NCBI RefSeq assembly: GCF_905147045.1
Contig: NC_065903.1
Location: 10,850,001-10,914,000 of the forward strand
Reading direction: 5' to 3'
DNA: 64,000 bases
Source of the DNA: Nymphalis io
Taxonomy: Eukaryota > Arthropoda > Insecta > Lepidoptera > Nymphalidae
Position 1 is the first letter of the stretch; each line of letters opens with the position of its first letter. The notes below the pieces were generated by a model, which saw only the letters and a list, made by a program, of their open reading frames with translations, was not told the origin of the DNA and made no database searches. The position numbers and the translations under genes were made by a program. Below, in pieces: positions 56,216 to 64,000 of this stretch.

Positions 56216-56383
56216 TTTTTTTATGTTATAGGTAGGCGGACAGGCAAATGGGCCACCTGATGCTAAGTGTTCACTGCCGACCATAGACATTGGCGATGTA
56301 AGAAATATTACCCATTCCTCACATCGCCAATGCGCCAACCTTGGGACCGAAGATGTTGTGTCCCTCGTGCTTGTAATTATATT
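56216..56383 (-). mobile_element. B element, antisense, 5'-truncated
   Basis: 'ataggtaggcggacaggcaa', 'atgggccacctgatgctaag', 'acattggcgatgtaagaaat', 'catcgccaatgcgccaacct' and 'gtgtccctcgtgcttgtaat'. Old subfamily; the first ~110 bp are missing. The 114-codon minus frame crosses this copy. Confidence 0.82.
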
Positions 56384-57509
56384 ATAGTTTGGTAATTGGA
56401 CGTTGGCGTTGTTATTGTTGTTGGTAAAATTAGTTTGTTTGTTACGCTTTGAGTTATTGATTCGGAAAATTTTTTTAAACATACTTAATAAAAAGCTATA
56501 TTTATTTGGATAAATTTTCAATTAGTACCATAACATTAAACAAAGAGTATTAAATCTTATATCGCTATGTACCTATTACAATTTTAAAAGTGCAATGAAA
56601 TATTTAACTCGCCTGAGGTACGTAAAAGAGCCACCGACCAAGCGCCTATGCCACACTTTCAATCTAAAACGGTGTTTAAACTCAAACTAATTAGGCATTA
56701 ACCTGAATGATCATTGGTTAATCTCAGCCGATGACGCCATAAATGACCGTATAAATTGAAGCTATATTATTATTTTAATCAAAGTTTCAGAATCTGGAAG
56801 TCAGTTGCTATTAAAATTGACTCCGCGTTGCAAATAATTGATTATTTTTAAGCCATTAAAAGATTGTGGGTGAATGACACTGGGTGGTACTAACTCAGGT
56901 GGGGTTATTTATTTATATACTTTATTGCACATCAAAATGAAATAAATAAAAGTTAAGCCTTACGCTGTTTCTTACCAGACAACCACAACACTTACACGAA
57001 AATATGTTAGTAAACTAGAAAAGAAGATAAATATTAATACATTCATTGATATAAGAAATATATACACATACATAGACACCTATATTATACACAAACAAAT
57101 ATTAATTGCGAGATATTATTTTATTTTTAGGACAGATTTATATATACGAAAGTGGATGTATGTGTGTCTGTTTGAGATTCGACGCCGTTTGTCTAAATAC
57201 CAAAAATATTGGCACGTGTACATATTATGTACATATTTTTCCATGGCGCTATAGCTTATATATCAACTGATCGCCTTAACAATTGGCATTATACAGACAG
57301 CAACGTCTATCGGCTTTTGTTAGTGAAATGTATTTGATGAATATTTAAAGGTCATTTGGCTAATATGAGACAATACATGACCTATCGCAATCGTTAACAA
57401 TGGGAAATGGCTCTGGCTATTGGATGTTACCCAAGATTTAAACGATCAAGTTAAAGAGGAGCGATGATACATTTGCGTAACGATAAAAATAATTGTATAT
57501 TTTATTACC
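56384..57509. other. Stretch without recognised feature
   Basis: A weak resemblance to a LINE tail at 56916-57000 ('tatactttattgcacatcaa') was not pursued. Confidence 0.35.
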
Positions 57510-57544
57510 AACTAGCTTTCACCCGCGGCTTCATCCGCGTGTCC
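57510..57544 (-). mobile_element. H-element 3' end fragment, antisense
   Basis: 'actagctttcacccgcggct' + 'tcatccgcgtgtcc' is the reverse complement of the H-type end, with GC stem and CTAGT. Confidence 0.5.
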
Positions 57545-58187
57545 TTCATGTTTATCGGTTGACGATCGTTTGTAGTTAGACGTGTATAATATTTGTAAAG
57601 ATTATAAGCCCAACATACATAGAACGTGACTATATCACATATAACACTCGCTTTAATACAAAATTAATTAAATATATGTTTTAAAAGTGGCATCTTCTCA
57701 GGAGTTGTTCTTTGTGCAGTCTGTGGCAATAACACAATCAAATTCACTTAACTGCCAATTTTTCCGCCAAAGGGTGCCACCGTCGTATTATCCAAATTCT
57801 TTTATTTCATGGACTCGATAGGTCCATAAAAACACTACTTTTCCAGACACAGACGTTTTATTAAAATGTATTACGGACCTAATAGTATTTATTTTGATAA
57901 AAGATAGCGCCATTCAGAAAATCGAATAAAATTATTAACGCCACCTATTGATCAATTTATGAACTAACCCGTTTCACAAAATTATACAGTACCAATTACT
58001 ATTTCTTCAACCAATACATAGTAACATTTTATAATATTATGTTTTTTTTATTAATTGAGCTATTCGGAAGCTTTGACAATTATCAATTATTCTAGACGCA
58101 AGACAGACATTCATAAATACGGCAAGACGGCATTCGTAAATAGCATTTTAATTGCTAAAGTTTTGAAATTGTTTGTTAAGCTTCCAT
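57545..58187. other. Stretch with a weak CTCF-like site
   Basis: 'aacgccacctattgatc' at 57937-57953 resembles the motif at 59.16 kb. Otherwise nothing was recognised. Confidence 0.35.
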
Positions 58188-58252
58188 ATGTTAACTACTC
58201 ACCTGATCATCATGGAAATGTGAACACCTGCCCCCCCCCTCCCCTCCTCCTA
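58188..58252 (+). repeat. Possible H-element fragment with C-rich run
   Basis: 'gttaactactcacctgatca' + 'tcatggaaatgtgaacacct' followed by nine Cs and 'tcccctcctcc' resembles the middle of the H element. Confidence 0.35.
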
Positions 58253-58719
58253 CGTAAGTAAAACCATAAGCGAAAAGTAGAACTTAAATAAATGAAAGTA
58301 TAAAATCTCAACACATTCATGACGAGGTAAAGAGTGTCTAGTCAGATTATAAAAAGCTTGAATCAAAATATTAATGTTTCAACATCGTGGAACATGCGTA
58401 CGTGACTCGCAAACAATTTCCTCGTTTTCTTCTCCCGCTTGCCAAAAAAACTTACAACTGGATTAAAATTTAATTTTAAAATAGATAAGTTTAAAATTCA
58501 TCAAACGATCGAGAGCAGACGTAAAATTTTATTGGTTCTCACAGCACACCGACGTCGTTTATGCAGTCTGCATCATTGAATTTCATCTTAAGCCTGATGT
58601 TAGCATATATTCTATACCAAGTGTATCAATTAAATATGATAATGATTAGCTCCAAAAGCTTTTGATTCAAATATTTTACAATAAAAAATTTCATATAAAG
58701 CAGAATATACATTCTCCCA
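58253..58719. other. Spacer, no recognised feature
   Basis: Nothing recognised. Confidence 0.35.
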
Positions 58720-58755
58720 AAAAGAACCGGTTAGAAACTTAGTAGTTACTCTTAT
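58720..58755 (-). repeat. LINE-G-like tail fragment
   Basis: 'aaagaaccggttagaaactt' + 'agtagttactct' matches the tails at 2.9 and 36.68 kb. Confidence 0.5.
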
Positions 58756-58785
58756 GTATCGATAACATACATGAAATATAAACAT

Positions 58786-58920
58786 ATACAGTAAAAGCCA
58801 TTTGCAGATATCTCACTGCTTGACCTTATATTCTTCATTAATGGAAAGTATGAAACATTGTGGTGGAATGTTGCTGCTGCTGCTCCAATAAGGGTTTGAG
58901 GAAACACATGTGTGAAAGAT
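58786..58920 (-). mobile_element. SINE-A, very degraded antisense fragment
   Basis: 'acagtaaaagccatttgcag', 'atctcactgcttgacctta' and 'tgctgctccaataagggttt' + 'gaggaaacacatgtg'. It includes a small (TGC)n expansion. Confidence 0.5.
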
Positions 58921-58935
58921 ATAGTATCTTTAGCT

Positions 58936-59049
58936 CGTCATTACACTGGCACACTCATTTCAAACTGAAATACAACAATCGCTGTTTTGCAGAAGAATAA
59001 CTGATAAAGGAATGGTATCTATCTAAACGAACTTGCACGAAATCCTATC
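58936..59049 (-). mobile_element. B element, antisense 5' part
   Basis: 'gtcattacactggcacactc', 'atttcaaactgaaatacaac' and 'tctaaacgaacttgcacgaa' + 'atcctat'. The 3' half is absent. Confidence 0.65.
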
Positions 59050-59159
59050 GAGCATATAAATATTATACAATACTAACAAAACCCGGAAGACGTTATCCTG
59101 AGTATTTATTTAAACCGATGTTTTATGTTTTAGCGAACACTATAGAAGTTAAAGTGCTA

Positions 59160-59177
59160 CAGCGCCATCTATTGGTG
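59160..59177 (-). promoter_or_regulatory. CTCF-like insulator motif
   Basis: 'cagcgccatctattggtg', read on the minus strand, is 'caccaatagatggcgctg'. It matches the published CTCF consensus CCASYAGRKGGCRS at 13 of 14 positions and contains the fly-type core AGRKGGCGC exactly. Binding is inferred only. Confidence 0.4.
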
Positions 59178-60150
59178 AGTTACAACAATATGGCTAGAAT
59201 AAAAGAGCATAACAATATGCCAGTAATGTATATATATAAATATGAGCCAGCATTGCAAACGGTGTCGAATTCTATTAATCTCAAGCAGATGTAACAATAT
59301 AGATTTTTATATTTGAGATATTACGAGTACGTACTGTCAAATTTATATCCGTGTTTATAAAATTAGTCAAAATGAATGAATAGAATGAATATCTTTATTT
59401 CAATTCAGAAAGTTATTTGTTGTTCAGAGTAATTAAACATTTTGCGTAAAAAAACCATTATACTAAAATTACTGGAAGCGACAACATAATTTAGATTTTC
59501 TAAACTGTTCATTGAAATACGAATGTGTTCTGTAAACAATTATTTAGACGAAAATACAGTAGCCAGCTTGATTTATTAGTAATATTTTTATGTGATTTAC
59601 TTTTTATTTTGCGTCTTTATGTTACTATCAGATATATCGCTCATGGCCGCTACGTCAGTGTAATAAAACACTCGCTAACGCATACGTCTTAAGTTTATTT
59701 ATAAATTACCTGTTCGAAATTGTGACGTCGTCTTGGAAATTTTTACTATAATAATTTTCCATCACAACTTATATTAATGTTTGGTCGAAAAGAAAAATAT
59801 TTTTTATATCGCTACTAAATTGTTTTACGCTAATCTAAGAGTCTATATATATATATTTAAGGATGTTTTATATACGATTCTTGGTCTATTGCTAGACTAC
59901 CGTCTAAAACTTGTGGGAAGTCACGGGATCACTTGCACATACCACCGCACCTCCTTGAACGTGTAACGGCAACCAGACGCACAGCTGACAAACAAACCTG
60001 ATTGTACAATATACTCATATTTATTTACTGTACATATTGCTGAAGAGAAAGTCTTTGCTTAGAGGTATCAAAAGTCTTTTAAATACGGTTAATCAAGAGA
60101 TTAAATACAATGATGAAACTGGTTGAATAGTGTCTAAATATAAAATAAAA
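59178..60150. other. Stretch without recognised feature
   Basis: Nothing recognised. Confidence 0.35.
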
Positions 60151-60275
60151 TGTGATGTCCCTTGTGCCTGCTCATAAGTTTTTCATTCCGGAATACAAAA
60201 ATGGTAAGTATATGGCGATAGAATATCTGATGAGGTGGTGGTATCTACCCAGACGGGCTTGCACAAAGCCTGGTA
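60151..60275 (-). mobile_element. B element, antisense 5' part
   Basis: 'tgtgatgtcccttgtgcctg', 'gatagaatatctgatgaggt' and 'acccagacgggcttgcacaa' + 'agcctggtag'. The 3' half is missing, and 'taattacactggctcactca' is reduced. Confidence 0.75.
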
Positions 60276-60729
60276 GCCTAAAATTGGTCATTTTCAGTTG
60301 TCATTTCCAAGGATATATATAATAAATAAATAAATAAATATTACAGTCGTAGTTGTATATATTCAGTAAGGTAAAACGATTTTATAATATATAAGCTAAT
60401 TAATTGTCTAATAACCATTTACAAGCAAACACCTATTTTAATATTTTTCATTACATCCATTAAGACGGACTTTTGAGAAGAAATTCGAAATTTTCATAGT
60501 ATGTTATTATTTCCATTAAAAAGGAATCGCCGCTTACAATTCTTTGACTTTTCACCCGCATTGCAGGTGTTTGGCACGTGTCTTGAATGTGCCAAGACAT
60601 CAAGTAAATTCCGAATTACAAACCAGAAAAAGCTTATATTTGCTAAGAATATTTCTTATCACTTTACGATGACAACTAAAAAATGCAAAACGATTTAATT
60701 TCAGCCCAACTATTAGTATTTGGTCTATT
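60276..60729. other. Spacer with a weak micro-exon candidate
   Basis: (AAAT)n at about 60322-60343. At 60567-60603 a 37-bp segment is preceded by 'ttcacccgcattgcag' and followed by 'gtaaat'. In one frame it reads VFGTCLECAKTS. Unsupported beyond the splice-like words. Confidence 0.25.
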
Positions 60730-61049
60730 TAGATCTATTTTACAGTAACAGCCTGTTAATGTCCCACTGCTGGGCTAAGGCCTCCTCTTCCTTTTTTGAG
60801 GAGAAGGTTTGGAGCTTATTCCACGGTACGGTGGTAGAATATACACATGTGGCAAAATTTCAATGAAATTAGACACATGCAGGTTTCCTCACGATGTTTT
60901 CCTTCAGCGTCAAGCAGGAGATGAATTATAATTACACAAATTAAGCACATAAACATTCAATGGTGCTTGCCCGGGTTTGAACCCACGATCATCGGTTAAG
61001 ATTTAAGCATTCTCACCACTAGGCCATCTCGGCTTCTAGATCTATTTTA
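60730..61049 (-). mobile_element. SINE-A, full-length antisense copy, perfect 13-bp TSD
   Basis: Element 60743-61036 with flanks 'tagatctatttta' at 60730-60742 and 61037-61049, identical over 13 bp. Head complement 'gcccgggtttgaaccca' and 'accactaggccatctcggct' is intact. A deletion removes part of 'ccaccacgctgctccaatgc'. It is among the youngest insertions in the window. Confidence 0.95.
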
Positions 61050-61093
61050 AGTTGAATTAATTAATTGTAAGAAATTTGTAACCTTTTGCATTC

Positions 61094-61105
61094 ATAATTG
61101 GCATA

Positions 61106-61199
<94 letters not shown>

Positions 61200-61218
61200 A
61201 TATATAATTGGCATATAT
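61094..61218. repeat. (TA)n tract bounded by a 12-bp duplication
   Basis: About 100 bp of TA/TAT repeats lie between two copies of 'ataattggcata' (61094-61105 and 61204-61215). Confidence 0.92.
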
Positions 61219-61538
61219 ATATAATTGAATTTCATATTCAAATACACATACTGATAAAGACTTATATTTTAACGTTATGTAATAATATAATGTTAAGAAA
61301 AGTAAATACATAGTACTTTAATAAGTATTTCTACCCATGTTAGTTTCCCATGATTCCATGATAATTTATGATGTGACACTTGCCTGGCTTTGACGCAGTG
61401 ACATTCTGTTCCAAGTTATATATCAACTGGTTTTTTTTTATCAGTACGAAATCGCGGATACAGATAAAAAAACGAGATGTTTAAATTTTCTTGCAGTAAT
61501 TAGTCGATGTAGCCTTAACTCAGTTAATTAATCAGTTA
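61219..61538. other. Spacer, no recognised feature
   Basis: Nothing recognised. Confidence 0.35.
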
Positions 61539-61831
61539 CTGATGGTAGGGCTTTGTGCAAGCTCGTCTGGGTAGGTACCACCCACTCATCAGATATTCTA
61601 CCGCAAAACAGCAATGCTTGATATTGTTGTGTTCCGGTTTGAAGGGTGAGTGAGCCAGTGTAATTACAGGCACAAGAGACATAAAATCTTAGTTCCCAAG
61701 GTTGGTGGCGCATTGGCTATAAGCGATGGTTGACATTTCTTACAATGCCAATGTCTAAGGGCGTTTGGTGACCACTTACCACCAGGTGGCCCATATGCTC
61801 GTCCACCTTCCTATTCTATAAAAAAAAAAAA
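61539..61831 (+). mobile_element. B element, full-length young copy
   Basis: Complete from 'ctgatggtagggctttgtgc' to 'ccttcctattctat' plus 11 A. It pairs closely with the copy at 44.10 kb. The 61-codon minus frame is the repeat read backwards. Confidence 0.93.
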
Positions 61832-62057
61832 TTAACTCGGAAAGTTTAAACCAACATTCACAGCTACAGTAAAGATAATTGAATAAATGTTTGTCTATTG
61901 TCCCTTTCTAATTCACCTGAATGCTTGATGAATAATAAAAAAATGATAATAAAACGCTTACAAAGCAAATTCTAATTTCATTTAATAATGATGAAAAAAG
62001 CATAATAATACGTCAATAATAAAAGTATGACGTCTTCCTTACCGATTACAATATAAG

Positions 62058-62294
62058 AGGGATGTTATAGTGCTCAAGTTTGCAAAAACACAGGTGCACA
62101 GTCTGTTCTCTTACTCCATGACCAAAAAGAGTTCAGGTGCAGGACCAACAGCAGACAATGCCAACTTCCAAATTTCAGTTTGTTATTGAGATATTATCGA
62201 AAGAAAAACTCCATTAACTATATTTATACCTTTGGTCATATTAGATCCAAATCTGCAGCTTTATAAACTAGCCACCAGACCAACGAGGTACAGA
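62058..62294 (-). mobile_element. SINE-C, degraded antisense copy
   Basis: 'agtgctcaagtttgcaaaaa', 'cacaggtgcacagtctgttc', 'agttcaggtgcaggaccaac' and the head complement 'actagccaccagaccaacga' + 'ggta'. The B-box region is decayed ('ttagatccaaatctgcag'). Confidence 0.75.
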
Positions 62295-63109
62295 GAAGTA
62301 TTTATAAACTCAAAGGCATCAGACACACCTCTAAAATCGCATTTGCTCATGAATCACTTGTAAATCTGCATTTAAAGTATGACGTCAATTCCTCCGTCTT
62401 GCTTGTTTTAGCCCTTGGTTTGTGTTTGTGCTATATTCGATCCCATCAGGCCGAACAGTCTACTACGCATTTGTATGTAAGCAAACGGCTTGCAATTATA
62501 ATGATTACATTATTGTTCACTGTTTTGCTAACCCTACATTGTAAGAAACACAATTAGTTTGTAAGTTATTTTTTATTTAACTCTTTAGTAACCCATTTTC
62601 GTGGAATAGCAATGGAATATTATGAATAATTATTTCCTCTTGAACTTGATGTGTAATTTATCAAAGTTGTTTTATTTTGAATGAAGTATATTTATTTTAA
62701 AATTAACATTAATCTTTATAGTTTTTGTAGAATATTCGTTTCAAGGATTTGTAAGAATAACAGACGTCTAAATAATACTTCGTTTATTTTATCAAAATTA
62801 ATTACACAAATGTTACACATTAAGATACATTTTTAAATTTATTTTGTTTTTTCGTAAATGGCCTGTCATCCAATTCTATCACATACAAGAGAACATGAAA
62901 TTCACGCTGATCACGTCAATAGTCTAAGCTTAAAGCGAATGAAACTGCTATGTGCAGCTACTTATACTTATACAATAGGGGTGTTTGTATCTTTGTACCT
63001 GTCCAGTATAAGAGATATAAACATACGAGTACGCGACCTCACCTTCCCCAAGCTACTTATGCTACGCCCTGTATTTTCCGTGATATAAATATCCTGATAT
63101 CTTGAATTC
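62295..63109. other. Stretch without recognised feature
   Basis: The 76-codon plus frame at 62858-63088 has no motif and no splice support. Confidence 0.35.
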
Positions 63110-63250
63110 CACCAAATTTCCACAACATCTCTCTATCCTGAACTGGTTCCTTACTCTAGGTTTTGGATGTCAGGCGGCAGTCGCTCCATATAAAACTAGT
63201 ACCCGCCATTTAACATGGAAAACTCTAAACCTGGACATGTCTTATACAAT
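63110..63250. repeat. GC-richer patch, possibly retroelement-derived
   Basis: 'gatgtcaggcggcagtcgct' + 'ccatataaaactagtacccg' + 'ccatttaacatgg' stands out in composition and looks like lepidopteran retroelement sequence. No second copy is in the window. Confidence 0.25.
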
Positions 63251-63348
63251 AAAATTATATGCTAAAACCTCCGAAACGTGCTGCATCTTCTGCTAAAAGT
63301 TTTATGTATTTTGACTTAGTACTTATTTCAATTAAAAAAAAACGTCTC

Positions 63349-63470
63349 TTTTTTATATTCGCCGGGAGGGCAAATGTCTCCACTCCACCTGATGGTGAGT
63401 GGTAGTATAGTCCAAACGCGACGACGGCCAGTACAGACGGGAAAAACGTTCTGCATTCTCTTCATGCTAA
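63349..63470 (-). mobile_element. LINE-E 3' end fragment, antisense
   Basis: Starting from poly(T) and 'attcgccgggagggcaaatg', it contains 'actccacctgatggtgagtg' and 'tccaaacgcgacgacggcca' and stops after 'gttctgcattctcttcat'. Only 3' UTR remains. Confidence 0.8.
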
Positions 63471-63750
63471 TAAAGCATATACTTTAAAGTCCCTATCTCG
63501 TCTATTGTATTTATGTTTTCGCTATATTTTCAGAAATGATTATGACGTTTTTTATTTCATTCAGTATAATTGATTGTTTATTAATACGGCGGTTAATTTA
63601 GCTGATGATATTTGTGGATTTAGTAAATTTTGCCTCTTAACTTTCATGTAATTTCGTTGCGTAAATTGATGTTCATTTAATCTATTGCTTTAACTGCCTG
63701 CAATAATCATATGATGGAAATTAGTTTGATTGTAAGTAAACCCTCTAATT
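63471..63750. other. AT-rich spacer
   Basis: Nothing recognised. Confidence 0.35.
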
Positions 63751-64000
63751 CCAAGCTGGCCCAGTGGTAAGAACGAGTGAATATTAACCGGTAATCGTGG
63801 GTTAAAACCCGGGCAAGTACCACTGAATTTTCATGTGCCTAATTTGTGAGGAAACCTGCATGTGTCTAATTTCACTGAAATTCTGCCACATGTGTATTCC
63901 ACCGGTGCGGGTTGCATTGGAGCAGCGTGGTAGAATAAGCTCCAAAACCTTCTCCTAAAAAAGGGAAATTTTTATGTGCCTAATTTGTGAGGAAACCTGC
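63751..64000 (+). mobile_element. SINE-A, rearranged and beginning to repeat, cut by window end
   Basis: The head is present ('ccagtggtaagaacgagtga', 'gttaaaacccgggcaagtac'). About 60 bp between 'gcctaatttg' and 'tgaggaaacctgc' are deleted. After 'ccttctcctaaaaaagggaa' the sequence jumps back to 'atgtgcctaatttgtgagga' + 'aacctgc' (63974-64000), carrying the same deletion, instead of finishing the 3' tail. Confidence 0.85.

Noticed and set aside
56177..56521. 114-codon minus frame
   Set aside because: It crosses a B element and AT-rich spacer, so it is a chance frame.

Overview
The window is AT-rich (by eye about two-thirds or more A+T, not computed) eukaryotic nuclear DNA packed with short interspersed repeats. 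The tRNA-headed SINEs and the short poly(A)-tailed element follow layouts I associate with Lepidoptera, so this is most likely a moth or butterfly genome, plausibly a nymphalid. The species cannot be named from the sequence. I find no convincing protein-coding gene, no functional tRNA, no rRNA, no CRISPR array and nothing bacterial. The window reads as an intergenic stretch or the inside of a very long intron. Nearly all open reading frames longer than 60 codons are chance frames or run through repeats. The best exceptions are a possible exon at 42345-42522 and two broken LINE reverse-transcriptase C-termini.

Local family names used below. SINE-A: about 300 bp, tRNA-like head with A box TGGCCCAGTGG and B box GGTTCAAACCC, a long unique body and a tail ending in TTACTG units; about 25 copies or fragments. 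B element: about 290 bp, from 'ggtagggctttgtgcaagc' to 'ctattctat' plus poly(A), no pol III promoter seen; about 26 copies or fragments. SINE-C: about 360 bp, tRNA-like head and an (ATT)n tail. SINE-D: about 250 bp, a different tRNA-like head and an (ATT)n tail. LINE-E: 5'-truncated LINE 3' ends carrying the last codons of a reverse-transcriptase ORF. LINE-G: antisense LINE 3' end with ORF remnant and a 'ttgactttgact' tail. H element: about 180 bp, ending in 'gcgaagccg...CTAGT', Helitron-like. J, K and L are short unclassified repeats seen two times each.

Layout. 1-16.5 kb: SINE-A, -C and -D, LINE-E and H copies; no B element at all. 16.5-34.1 kb: dense B elements, with SINE-A and SINE-C inserted into or beside them, two with intact target-site duplications. 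34-44 kb: sparser; LINE-E, LINE-G, a GC-rich 38.1-38.25 kb patch, a CpG-rich alternating tract at 40.16 kb and the candidate exon at 42.3 kb. 44-56 kb: young B copies, full SINE-A and SINE-C copies, and a long (TA)n tract at 46.6 kb. 56-64 kb: B fragments, a CTCF-like motif at 59.16 kb, a young SINE-A at 60.7 kb, a (TA)n tract at 61.1 kb, and a SINE-A that starts to repeat itself in tandem at the window edge.

The repeats appear to work as LINE/SINE partnerships. LINE-E and the B element share a 3' end ('taccatcaggtg' followed by a short spacer and 'tata' plus poly(A)). Several 5'-truncated copies carry perfect target-site duplications, as expected of target-primed reverse transcription. I found no undescribed system that I can defend. 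The most useful leads are the shared LINE/SINE tail, the nested insertion chronology, two near-perfect hairpins, the splice-site-flanked ORF and the CTCF-like site.
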